This document shows positions 16,914 through 25,249 of a DNA stretch of 53,591 nt, one piece after another. The stretch's first letter is position 1. Each line of letters begins with the position of its first letter. Source of the DNA: Sphingobium sp. (GTDB lineage: Bacteria; Pseudomonadota; Alphaproteobacteria; Sphingomonadales; Sphingomonadaceae); contig JAGNYO010000011.1 in assembly GCA_017984895.1 (NCBI GenBank), positions 1-53,591 of the forward strand, given 5' to 3'. Under the pieces are notes generated by a model. The model made no database searches, was not told the origin of the DNA, and saw only the letters and a program-made list of their open reading frames with translations. Position numbers and translations under genes: made by a program.

Positions 16914-17789
16914 ATGAGCGATTCAAACACACCCGAGGCAGTGAACCCGAGATTCGTGAGCTACCGCGTAATGGATGGGGTGGCGTGGATAATGCTGAAC
17001 CGGCCGGAAGTTTCAAACTCCCAGAATTACCGGATGCTCAACGAGCTGGACGACCAATTTCGTCGCGCTGTCGATGACGACGCGGTGAAGTGCATTGTGC
17101 TCGGCGGGGAAGGTAAGCATTTCTCCGCCGGGCATGACCTTGGCTCGCCGGAGAAGGACAAGCATATGGAGCGAGAGCGGAAATTGCTGTGGCCCAGCCA
17201 TCTCGGGCGGCAGGGCGCGGAGGGGCAGTATATTCTCGAGCAGGACGCCTATCTTGGTCTGTGCCGCCGTTGGCAGGAGATCCCCAAGCCGATGATCGCC
17301 ATGGTGCAGGGCGCTTGCATCGCGGGCGGCCTGATGCTGGCTTGGGTTTGCGATCTGATCATTGCCGCAGACAATGCCTTCTTCCAGGACCCGGTGGTGC
17401 GTATGGGAGTTCCGGGGGTGGAGTATTTCGCGCACGCATTCGAACTACCCCCGCGCGTGGCCCGTGAGCTGCTGCTGCTGGGAGAACGTATGCCGGCCGA
17501 GCGTGCCTATCAGCTGGGCATGGTCAACCGCATCGTGCCCCACGGCGAATTGCGGCAGGAAGTAGAGCGCATCGCCAAGGACCTGGGCAGCCGTCCTGCT
17601 TTTGGTATCACCCTGACGAAGCAGGCGATCAATCATGTCGAGGAACTGCGCGGCAAGCGCGCGGCGATGGACAGCGTCTTCCACATGCATCATCTCGCCC
17701 ACGCGCATAACCAGCTTGTCAGTGGCAATCTGGTGGCGGGGCTGGATGCCAAGGCGATGGCCAAGGCTAACAAGGGAGAAGCCGGGTAA
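16914..17789 (+). CDS. Enoyl-CoA hydratase/isomerase family protein
   Basis: 291 residues from the ATG at 16914, chosen because AAGGGATG precedes it and homologous N-termini begin shortly before the first strand; the frame runs open to a TTG at 16857. The crotonase fold is shown by FSAGHDLGS (oxyanion hole) and GACIAGGLMLAWVCDLIIAAD. A 40-residue insertion (KDKHMERERKLLWP to LGLCRRWQ) follows the first motif. The region that usually carries the catalytic Glu (PE-LG) reads DPVVRMGVPGVEYF, so the first Glu is not conserved and the reaction may be something other than simple hydration. It is transcribed alone, divergent from the acyl-CoA dehydrogenase operon. Confidence 0.88.
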   Translation: MSDSNTPEAVNPRFVSYRVMDGVAWIMLNRPEVSNSQNYRMLNELDDQFRRAVDDDAVKCIVLGGEGKHFSAGHDLGSPEKDKHMERERKLLWPSHLGRQGAEGQYILEQDAYLGLCRRWQEIPKPMIAMVQGACIAGGLMLAWVCDLIIAADNAFFQDPVVRMGVPGVEYFAHAFELPPRVARELLLLGERMPAERAYQLGMVNRIVPHGELRQEVERIAKDLGSRPAFGITLTKQAINHVEELRGKRAAMDSVFHMHHLAHAHNQLVSGNLVAGLDAKAMAKANKGEAG

Positions 17790-17863
17790 AAATGACCGGC
17801 GGGGGAGGGGCGATCCCATGGATAGGCCCTCCGCCCACCATAAGACTCCGTGGCATCGGCCCT

Positions 17864-18556
17864 TCAGGGTAAAGCGAGCGGCGGTTCGTTCAAATAGTCC
17901 TCATCATGCGGAGCGTCGATGATGGCACTCGCTGTCAGCGCGATATGACGCAGGGTTTCTGGCGAAGGCCATGTGGAGTGGCTACGGGTGGTATCTGACA
18001 GGGCTGTCTGGCGCAGCGCCAGCATCATGGCGATATAGCCGCCGACAAACATCAGCCGTTGGTTCTTGATGGAGGGTGGCATGGGGGGCATTAGTCTGCG
18101 CAGGTGAGACAGGCAGCGCTGATAACCGCGGTTCCACTGGTTGCCGATTGCGCTGGTGAACAATTCTCTGTGCGTCATGTTGATGACTACCGTGAAGCGC
18201 AGATAGCAGTCGTCCTCATCATCATCGAACAGGGCCAGTGAGGGATAGACCATCACCTCCAGAATTTGCCGGACACTCTGCGGGCCGCCCTCCGCCTCTA
18301 TATGGTCGAGTATCTTCTGACGGCGCTCGTCGATAATGCGCGCGCCATCCACGACGATCTCCCGGACAAGGGCTTCCTTGGTGCCGAAATGATAGCCAAC
18401 CGCGCCGTGGTTTTTCTGGCCTGCCGCTTTGGCTATGTCCCGCACAGTCACGCCATCAATGCCCCGTTCGGCAAAAAGCCGCAGGGCAATGTGTTTGATG
18501 TGTTCCGACGAGGGGGAGCGAATGAGGGGTGCGTTCATATTCGATGATTTTGCCAC
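17864..18556 (-). CDS. TetR-family regulator 2
   Basis: 230 residues. The HTH reads IALRLFAERGIDGVTVRDIAKAAGQKNHGAVGYHFGTKEALV, a TetR domain of the type with an NHGAVGYHF recognition segment. The internal ATG at 18538 (MNAPLIRS) is an alternative start. The C-terminal part is unrelated to regulators 1 and 3. It is divergent from the MFS transporter at 18682; the 125-base gap contains the palindrome ACTGA-TT-TCAGT, a likely operator. It probably controls the transporter and itself. Confidence 0.9.
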   Translation of the reverse strand: MAKSSNMNAPLIRSPSSEHIKHIALRLFAERGIDGVTVRDIAKAAGQKNHGAVGYHFGTKEALVREIVVDGARIIDERRQKILDHIEAEGGPQSVRQILEVMVYPSLALFDDDEDDCYLRFTVVINMTHRELFTSAIGNQWNRGYQRCLSHLRRLMPPMPPSIKNQRLMFVGGYIAMMLALRQTALSDTTRSHSTWPSPETLRHIALTASAIIDAPHDEDYLNEPPLALP

Positions 18557-18575
18557 ATATGGTTTTTCGATTGCA

Positions 18576-18587
18576 ACTGATTTCAGT
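18576..18587. promoter_or_regulatory. Palindrome ACTGA-TT-TCAGT, candidate TetR 2 operator
   Basis: A perfect 12-base palindrome located 20 bases before the TetR 2 start and 95 before the MFS start. It is preceded by GATTGCAACT, a string also present at 21679-21688 before the fused CoA-transferase. Divergent regulator-transporter pairs are usually controlled by such a site. Confidence 0.4.
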
Positions 18588-18681
18588 CAACTATATTATC
18601 CAAATGAATTAACGCCTGAGATTATGGACTCGGTCGTGCCGGCAAAACGCAAAGCATCCGGTAAAATCATAGGAGAATCGG

Positions 18682-20073
18682 ATGACGGACAAGGCCAGCA
18701 GTGTCCCGAATAGCAAGGCACCCCTAGCTCAAATCTCTGCGCCTGGCATGTCCATTGGCATGGCCTGGTATATGATCGGTGCGCTTTTCCTCATTTATGT
18801 GCTTGCGTGGCTCGATCGGCTTATCATCAGCATGATGGTGGAGCCTGTGAAGGCGACGCTGCACCTGAGCGACTTTCAGATGAGTCTGGTGCTTGGGCCG
18901 GCCTTTGCCATTTCTTACGCGATTTTCGGCATTCCCCTCGGGTGGGCGACAGATCTGTTTTCACGCCGTCTGGTGATATTCTTCGGGGTAATCGTCTGGA
19001 GCGTTGCTACCTTGGGCTGCGCCTTCGCCACCTCCTTTCACTTTCTCATCCTGTGCCGAATTTTTGTGGGGGTCGGAGAAGCCTCGCTTCTGCCGGCGGC
19101 TTATTCCCTTATCGCCGACGCCTTCCCGCGGGACAAGGTGACATTCGCCACATCGGTTTTCCAGACGGCGGGGAAACTGGGTTCCGCCGTAGCATTTGGC
19201 CTGGGCGGGTTGCTTATCGCGCTTTCGCGTTCACTTGAAGGTGTATCATGGCCTCTGCACGGGCATGCCAGCGACTGGCAGATCACCTTTGCGATGATAG
19301 CGCTGCCCGGATTCGCGCTGGCCTTGCTGGTTTTCACCTTTCCCGATCCCGGTCGTCAGGGTCGCCGCGATACTGGGGCGGCAGCCGCTGCGCCTGACGA
19401 GGCGCTGCTACCTTTCCTGCGTCGGCAGGCACGCCTTTTATCTCTCATGGCGGTGGCCTTCACGGCGCTGGCGGTTGTCGGATATTCGATGACATCCTGG
19501 GTGCCCACATTCATCTCACGCCGCTTTGGCTGGACTCCGGAATATTACGGTCCGGCGCTCAGCATCATGAACATATTTGGCGCGGCCTCTCTGGTGGCTT
19601 TAGGCAAGTCTGTCGATGTGCTGTTCGGTCGTGGGATGCGGGATGCCCATCTGCGCTTTTACAGTTGGGTGATCCTGGCCCTGTCTCCGGCAATAATAGC
19701 CGCATTCTTTGTATCGAACGTGTTCCTGTTTCTCGTTCTTTATGCACTTATCCAACTGATTACCGTGCCCTATATCGTCTATTGTTCGGCGCTCATCGCG
19801 ATGCTTGCGCCAAGTGGCTTACGCGGACGACTGCTCGGTCTATTCATGTTTATCACCAACATTGTCGGCTTCGGCCTCGGGCCGGCGATTGTCGGGGCCT
19901 TGACCGATTTCCTGTTTCAGGATGAAGCCGCGATCGGTTCTTCCCTCGCCGTGGTGGTGATCATCGGATCCTCTATCGCGCTTGTGGCGCTGCGCCTGGC
20001 TCTATCCCCGCTGCGCTCTGCGATGGACAGTCTGCACGGCCACAAGACTCTGGCAGCAGATGCGTCCTCCTAA
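18682..20073 (+). CDS. MFS transporter, spinster-like (second paralogue)
   Basis: 463 residues, about twelve membrane segments. Motifs match the transporter at 9852: VEPVKATLHLSDFQMSLV, the A-like loop GWATDLFSRRL, and VGVGEASLLPAAYSLIADAFPRDK. GGAG lies 6 bases before the ATG. Divergent from TetR 2. Probably imports a pathway substrate or intermediate; cargo unknown. The first membrane helix has the usual LAWLDR motif, whereas the 9852 paralogue reads RSLADR there. Confidence 0.9.
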   Translation: MTDKASSVPNSKAPLAQISAPGMSIGMAWYMIGALFLIYVLAWLDRLIISMMVEPVKATLHLSDFQMSLVLGPAFAISYAIFGIPLGWATDLFSRRLVIFFGVIVWSVATLGCAFATSFHFLILCRIFVGVGEASLLPAAYSLIADAFPRDKVTFATSVFQTAGKLGSAVAFGLGGLLIALSRSLEGVSWPLHGHASDWQITFAMIALPGFALALLVFTFPDPGRQGRRDTGAAAAAPDEALLPFLRRQARLLSLMAVAFTALAVVGYSMTSWVPTFISRRFGWTPEYYGPALSIMNIFGAASLVALGKSVDVLFGRGMRDAHLRFYSWVILALSPAIIAAFFVSNVFLFLVLYALIQLITVPYIVYCSALIAMLAPSGLRGRLLGLFMFITNIVGFGLGPAIVGALTDFLFQDEAAIGSSLAVVVIIGSSIALVALRLALSPLRSAMDSLHGHKTLAADASS

Positions 20074-20088
20074 GAGACTTTCAGTCTC
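20074..20088. terminator. Small hairpin at a convergent gene end
   Basis: GAGACT-TTC-AGTCTC forms a perfect 6-bp stem with a 3-base loop, immediately after the MFS stop and overlapping the DUF2889 stop codon. It is in the right place for a convergent terminator but short. Confidence 0.35.
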
Positions 20089-20818
20089 CTGATAGCCAGT
20101 TCTGATCCTCAGCGGAGACGGTGATGGGGCTTATGCCCTCCCTGACCTGCGTGACTATCCGCAGTGCTGATAGCGCGCGGTGCGGCTGCATGACATAGCA
20201 GCTACTGCGTGGCATTGCGGTCACCTGCTCATTAAGCTCTTTCAGCCGTGCCCGTCCGCGTGCAACGAAATGGGCGCGCCTTAACACCAGTGCCGCTTCG
20301 GCCATGTTCTCATCAGTCAGTTTGGCAGCCCATGCCGTGAAACCATGATTGACATTAATGCCGCCAAAGTCCTCAGGCGCGCGAATAACGTCGCTTTCGA
20401 TGTGCCATTGCAGTGAAAACCCATCGTCCCGCATCAAATTTGCGGAGCAGAGGTCATGGACGGGATCGGTCACGAACAGATCATAACGACGAGATTGCCT
20501 CCGCGCGGTGGCGGCAATGGCCAGTGCGGCGAGGTCAAATTGATGGGTGCATTGCTGACGAGCGTCGAGACTGGCGCTGATATCGAACACGCGTCGCGTG
20601 AGCGGCAACCCAACCATTGCTCCAAGCATGTTTGCTGCCTGAGGGCACAGGCTGTAGGGATAGCGGACTGCCTCAGCCGAAATATGCTTCACCCTCTCCC
20701 CATCATGGATCAGTTCTATTTTGAAATGGTGAAAATCATCCTGCAACAGAACGCGAGTCTGGCCCTCCCTCACGGATAGAATTATGGTGCGATGCAGACC
20801 GCTTTCTCGATCCGTCAC
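20081..20818 (-). CDS. DUF2889 domain protein
   Basis: 245 residues from a GTG, three bases after the TetR 3 stop, so the two genes are one unit. The sequence has the DUF2889 pattern: LHRTIILSVREG, DDFHHFKIELIHDGERV, RYPYSLCPQAANMLGAMVGLPL, then a Gln/His-rich helix DARQQCTHQFDLAALAIAA. The biochemical role of this family is not known. Co-transcription with a TetR regulator inside a CoA-catabolic cluster suggests a pathway function, but nothing in the sequence identifies a reaction. Confidence 0.82.
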   Translation of the reverse strand: MTDRESGLHRTIILSVREGQTRVLLQDDFHHFKIELIHDGERVKHISAEAVRYPYSLCPQAANMLGAMVGLPLTRRVFDISASLDARQQCTHQFDLAALAIAATARRQSRRYDLFVTDPVHDLCSANLMRDDGFSLQWHIESDVIRAPEDFGGINVNHGFTAWAAKLTDENMAEAALVLRRAHFVARGRARLKELNEQVTAMPRSSCYVMQPHRALSALRIVTQVREGISPITVSAEDQNWLSGD

Positions 20819-20821
20819 TCT

Positions 20822-21574
20822 TCAGGCCACTCCCTTATTTTGCCCCGGTTCTCCGCCATGCAAATCGTTGTCGGACGCAGTGGTGGGTAGTCTGTCGACA
20901 TAAGCAAGAGCGCCTGTCTTCGAGATTTCTCCTAGCGTAGCCTCGATTTTGCGGCGTGCGGCGCCCTTTACCGATCCCAACAGATAAGTGAGATGACCAA
21001 GCACCATGCGGTCTATCATATCCTCATCGCTGATTCTGCTGTGTATCCAATCATTCGACACGCTCAGCCTTTGCCCGTCCAGCGCGTCTATCAGTTGCTG
21101 CGGGTCGATCCATGGCTGAAGCTGGCGTTGCCTGGCGAGCGCTTCCACATAGGGCCGCTGCGGCAGCGTGATGATGTCGTGCAGCGTTGCCCATAGCTCC
21201 GGGCTGGCGGCGCTGCCATAATAGAATGTGACGATGGCAGCGACATAATGGCGGATGTGCAGATTGCGCTGGCTGATAGCGACAATCCGTTCGATCATCC
21301 GCTCCAGCGTGCCGGAAGGGCTGTGATAGGGGATGGCGCGCTCATATTCCTCGAAAAAATCTCGGATGGCCGAAGCGATCAGCAAGTTCTTGCTGCCAAA
21401 CGCGTAATACAGCGTCTGCTTCGCGACATCCGCCCGCCGGCACAGGTCCATCATTCTGAACCCGTCAATCCCCTGCTCCGCAATAAGGGCGCGCGTTTCC
21501 TCGAGAATGCGCTGCCGCCTTGCCTGCATCGCGGGGCTTGAATAGCTGTCCTGATCACGCTGCATGGTCGTCAT
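20822..21574 (-). CDS. TetR-family regulator 3
   Basis: 250 residues. HTH: ILEETRALIAEQGIDGFRMMDLCRRADVAKQTLYYAFGSKNLL. It is a paralogue of regulator 1 at 12743, sharing the helix after the HTH (IRDFFEEY versus IQQYFDEY), the RNL-IR-Y segment and RQRQLQPWI. It is divergent from the fused CoA-transferase; the 188-base gap holds a copy of the cluster motif at 21630-21651. It probably binds there and controls both directions, together with the downstream DUF2889 gene. Confidence 0.9.
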   Translation of the reverse strand: MTTMQRDQDSYSSPAMQARRQRILEETRALIAEQGIDGFRMMDLCRRADVAKQTLYYAFGSKNLLIASAIRDFFEEYERAIPYHSPSGTLERMIERIVAISQRNLHIRHYVAAIVTFYYGSAASPELWATLHDIITLPQRPYVEALARQRQLQPWIDPQQLIDALDGQRLSVSNDWIHSRISDEDMIDRMVLGHLTYLLGSVKGAARRKIEATLGEISKTGALAYVDRLPTTASDNDLHGGEPGQNKGVA

Positions 21575-21629
21575 GTGCCTTTCATGCCCGCGCGCAGGGC
21601 GAGGGACAAGAGCTGATTTTTACCATGGC

Positions 21630-21651
21630 ATGAAAACTAACCTATGATGCA
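21630..21651 (-). promoter_or_regulatory. Cluster motif copy f (TGCATCATAGGTTA, minus strand)
   Basis: Read on the minus strand from 21651: TGCATCATAGGTTA then GTTTTC. It matches copies a-e at TGCA-Y, G10, G11 and A14. It lies 55 bases before the TetR 3 start and 112 before the fused CoA-transferase start, suggesting autoregulation. Confidence 0.55.
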
Positions 21652-21762
21652 AAAAAATTAGTCCTTCGGTACGAAATTGATTGCAACTATTTAGGAAGCG
21701 ATGGCATAGATGGCGGAGCGAAATATCCTGCAAAAAAGCAGGGTTCAGGATGGAGAGTTGTC

Positions 21763-24156
21763 ATGGCCGGTCCCCTCGAGCATTTGATCGTAATCGAGGC
21801 GGCGACTGTCATGCCCGGCGGCATGGCGGCAATGTTGCTTGCAGATCATGGCGCCGAGGTCATCAAGGTGGAACCCAGGGGCGGCGCCTTCTATGCCTAT
21901 GATCTTACCCGCAAGGGCTGGGACCGGGGCAAAAAGAGCGTCGAGCTGGATATTCATGATGCCACCGATCGGAATCAGCTGCGCGCGCTGCTCAAAACGG
22001 CGGACATCTTCATCCATTCGCTTGAGGAGGAAGAGGCGGCAAGGCTCGGGCTTGATGCCGCGAGCCTGGAGCGCGATTTTCCTGCACTCGTCTCCTGCGC
22101 ATTGACGGCGTATGGCAAGGACTCGCCCTTTTACGGTCGGCCCTATGGCGAATCTCTTGCCGCCGCGCGGCTGGGCACGATGGTCGACAAGGGCAGTTCA
22201 CACCGGCCGGGGCCGATGTATTTGGGCCACCCCGCCCTGCATTATGGACAAGCGTTTCTCGCGGTCATCAGCAGCCTGTCTGCGGTGCGGGCAAGGCGGC
22301 TGATTGGCTGTGGCCAACAGGTCGAGGCCTCCCTACTCGATGCGATGTTCGCTCAGTCCTGTATGAACCATTGGTGGCAGGAAGATGGGCTGTCCTACAT
22401 CAAGAAGGGCGATAGCGGCGCGTTAGACCGGTTTGGGAAGGTGCGGCTGGTGACGGGCATGTTCGAATGTGCCGACCATCTTTTCCTACAGATCCATACC
22501 GGCTCGGGCGGGTTCAAGCCAGCAATGGACATCCTTGGGTTTGGTGAGCGGGTGCGCAAGGTTGACGGGCCGGAAATGGCCGTGCCGCTCGATGACGATG
22601 AGTATCAGTGCGCGCGCGTCGAAATTGTCGATGCATTCAGGGCAAAGCCGCGCGCCGAATGGATCAGCCTGTTTACCGAGGCTGATGTCGCGGCGTTGCC
22701 TGTATTGGAACCCGCTGAAATATTGCTGGATGAGCAGGTGGAATATGTTGGCCTGCGCATCGCGCTCGATGATCCGGACTTTGGCACCATCTATCAGGCC
22801 GGACCTGCCGTGATTTTCTCTGATACCCAGGTTTCCGTGCCCGCGCCTGCCCCTGCCATAGGCGCGAATAATGATGATTTGCCTGTCCTCGTAGCGCGTC
22901 CGGCGCGCGTCGCTGCCACAGCAGAAAAGGCGATCAACCGGCCGCTTGAGGGCATGCGCATAGTCGATTTTTCATCGTTCTTTGCAGTCGGCTATGGTGG
23001 GCGCATCCTTAATGACCTGGGGGCTGATGTCATCAAGGTGGAAACGCCTGGCGGAGATCAAATGCGGCCCCTGCCGGACGTGTTTGATGCTGCCCAGCGG
23101 GGCAAGCGCGATATCGTGCTCGACCTCAAGACGCCAGAGGGGCTGGAGGCGGCATGTCGGCTCGTCGCGACAGCGGATGTGCTCACCCATAATCTGCGCC
23201 CCGGCAAGGCAGGAAAACTGGGCATAGGCTATGATGCCATGAAGGCGATCAACCCAAAGCTCATCTATACCTATTTGCCCGGCTATGGTTCGAAAGGGCC
23301 AAAATCGCTCAACAAGAGCTTCGCGCCGCTGGTCAGCGGGTGGACCGGGCTGCTCTATGAGGGTGGCGGCGAAGGTAACACGCCCAATCGGTCCGTGTTC
23401 GGCAACGAGGATTACAACAATGGTTTCCTCGGTGCGGCCGCCATCCTGATGGCGCTGGAAAATCGGGCAGAAAAAGGCGGCGTTGGCGAATATATCGAAT
23501 GCCCACAGCTTCACTCGAGCCTCTGGACGACCTCCGAGCATTTTTTGGATGCGGCCATGAATCCGGTCTATGGTCTGCGGCTAGACAAGGATCAGCAGGG
23601 GTTCAATGCCCTCGACCGTATTTACCAGACGATGGACGGCTGGGTCTGCATCTGCTGCCGTAGCGATGACCGCTTTGCGCGGCTGGCAGCGGCGATTGGC
23701 CAGCCGGACTTGCCGGACGATCCCCGCTTTGCCACGCCAAGGTTGCGCACCCATAATGACGAGGCGCTGCGGGATATACTTACTGCCTTCTTCTCGGGCA
23801 GGACAAAAGAAGATGCGTTCGCTCTTCTTGATGCGGCGGGTGCGCCTGCGGAAATCGTATGCGAAACCGCCTGGATCGACGACGCGTTGTGGGAGGATTG
23901 GGCAGTCCAGTCCGGCCGGGTTATCGATGAGCGCCATTCCATGTATGGCCATGTGCGTGAGATCGGGCTGTTCAACTGGCTCAGCAAAACCCCTGGGCTG
24001 GCGAAGGGATCCGCGCCGCGGCTGGGCGAGCATAGCGTATCGATTCTGACCGAGATCGGCTACGGACAGGAAGAAATAGCCGATCTTCTTGCGCGCAAGA
24101 TCGCCTTGCAGCCCGACGACGTAACCGGGCGTATCGCCCACCGCCTCAAGGCCTGA
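21763..24156 (+). CDS. Fused tandem family III CoA-transferase (CaiB/BaiF)
   Basis: 797 residues made of two CaiB-like units. The first (about 1-385) begins HLIVIEAATVMPGGMAAMLLADHGAEVIKVEP; the second (about 390-797) begins GMRIVDFSSFFAVGYGGRILNDLGADVIKVET. Family III transferases move CoA between acids through an aspartyl-CoA anhydride. The Asp position in D-x-x-x-G-x-x-A reads ALHYGQAFLA in the first half, so the Asp is lost there, but EDYNNGFLGAA in the second half, where it is kept. The fusion may act as a pseudo-dimer with one active site. It is divergent from TetR 3 and followed after 35 bases by the luciferase-like monooxygenase. Confidence 0.92.
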   Translation: MAGPLEHLIVIEAATVMPGGMAAMLLADHGAEVIKVEPRGGAFYAYDLTRKGWDRGKKSVELDIHDATDRNQLRALLKTADIFIHSLEEEEAARLGLDAASLERDFPALVSCALTAYGKDSPFYGRPYGESLAAARLGTMVDKGSSHRPGPMYLGHPALHYGQAFLAVISSLSAVRARRLIGCGQQVEASLLDAMFAQSCMNHWWQEDGLSYIKKGDSGALDRFGKVRLVTGMFECADHLFLQIHTGSGGFKPAMDILGFGERVRKVDGPEMAVPLDDDEYQCARVEIVDAFRAKPRAEWISLFTEADVAALPVLEPAEILLDEQVEYVGLRIALDDPDFGTIYQAGPAVIFSDTQVSVPAPAPAIGANNDDLPVLVARPARVAATAEKAINRPLEGMRIVDFSSFFAVGYGGRILNDLGADVIKVETPGGDQMRPLPDVFDAAQRGKRDIVLDLKTPEGLEAACRLVATADVLTHNLRPGKAGKLGIGYDAMKAINPKLIYTYLPGYGSKGPKSLNKSFAPLVSGWTGLLYEGGGEGNTPNRSVFGNEDYNNGFLGAAAILMALENRAEKGGVGEYIECPQLHSSLWTTSEHFLDAAMNPVYGLRLDKDQQGFNALDRIYQTMDGWVCICCRSDDRFARLAAAIGQPDLPDDPRFATPRLRTHNDEALRDILTAFFSGRTKEDAFALLDAAGAPAEIVCETAWIDDALWEDWAVQSGRVIDERHSMYGHVREIGLFNWLSKTPGLAKGSAPRLGEHSVSILTEIGYGQEEIADLLARKIALQPDDVTGRIAHRLKA

Positions 24157-24191
24157 ACGGCCGGACGACCCAATTTTCAGGAGAGAACCCG

Positions 24192-25193
24192 ATGCAGCTC
24201 AACCTTCGCTATGACATGAACAGCCCCGAATTCGGCACTCCTCATCCGTTGCTTTATCGCACCGCAATCGAGCAGTCGGCATGGGCGGACAAGCTGGGTT
24301 TCAATCAGGTGTTTCTGGCGGAGCATCACGGCGCGGAGCATGGCTACTGCCCGTCATCGATGATTCAGGCCGCTTCCATCGTCGGGGCTACAGAGAAGAT
24401 CATTGTGCATCTCTCCGCGCTTGTCGTAACCATGCATCATCCACTGCGTCTGGCCGAGGATCTTGCCGTACTCGATAACATATCCAACGGCCGCATCTGG
24501 CTTACGGCGGGCATGGGCTACAGGCCGCATGAGTTCGAGATGTTCGGGCTGGACATCAAGAAGCGCCTGGCGATCATGAACCATGCGCTCGATACCTGCA
24601 AAAAGGCGTGGACCGGCGAGCCGTTCGAGTTTGAGGGGCGGATGGTGCGTGTGACGCCGAAACCCGTGCAGGAGGGTGGTCCCAAAATTTATATGGGCGG
24701 ATCGACCGACAAATCCGCGATCCGTGCGGGCAAGGGCGGCTACCAATATTTTCCGGGCCACCCGGACTTATTCAAGATTTATGAGGAAGAGAGAGCCAAA
24801 GCAGGCTTTCCGCCGCCGGAGCCGCAGATGAAACCGGCGGCGAGCTTCCTCTATGTCACCGACGATCCTGACCGGGACTGGCCCCTGATCGCGCCCAACA
24901 TTGCCTTTGCGACCAATACTTACGCGCAATGGGCGGCAGAACGCGGTGTGGGCGACACCCGTTACAAGCTGGCCGAGACAATTGACGCGCTCAAGGAGAT
25001 GCCCAACATCAAGGTGCTGACCCCCTCACAATGTTATGACTATCTCAGCGCCCTGCCAGACGACAGCGCCGTGACATTCCACGCGCTGCTTGGTGGACTC
25101 GACCCAAAATTGTCCTGGAAGAGCCTGCTGCTGTTTGAAAAGGAAGTGCTGCCCCGGCTGATTGACGATGGACGGATCAGGCTGAACCAGTAG
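24192..25193 (+). CDS. LLM-class flavin-dependent monooxygenase (luciferase-like)
   Basis: 333 residues with the bacterial luciferase TIM-barrel pattern: GFNQVFLAEHHG, LSALVVTMHHPLRLAEDLAVLDNISNGR, GMGYRPHEFEMFG and KIYMGGSTDKSAIRAGKGG. Such enzymes use reduced FMN supplied by a separate reductase and carry out Baeyer-Villiger or other oxygenations. A flavin reductase homologue is encoded at 28629 in the same cluster and may be the partner. GGAGAG lies 8-9 bases before the ATG. The substrate is unknown. It is probably co-transcribed with the CoA-transferase before it and the reductase after it. Confidence 0.9.
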   Translation: MQLNLRYDMNSPEFGTPHPLLYRTAIEQSAWADKLGFNQVFLAEHHGAEHGYCPSSMIQAASIVGATEKIIVHLSALVVTMHHPLRLAEDLAVLDNISNGRIWLTAGMGYRPHEFEMFGLDIKKRLAIMNHALDTCKKAWTGEPFEFEGRMVRVTPKPVQEGGPKIYMGGSTDKSAIRAGKGGYQYFPGHPDLFKIYEEERAKAGFPPPEPQMKPAASFLYVTDDPDRDWPLIAPNIAFATNTYAQWAAERGVGDTRYKLAETIDALKEMPNIKVLTPSQCYDYLSALPDDSAVTFHALLGGLDPKLSWKSLLLFEKEVLPRLIDDGRIRLNQ

Positions 25194-25249
25194 GGCCCAG
25201 TGTCGTTGCCTGGGCCGCGGGCCCCGAAAACCAGTGAAGGACTGGCGCG

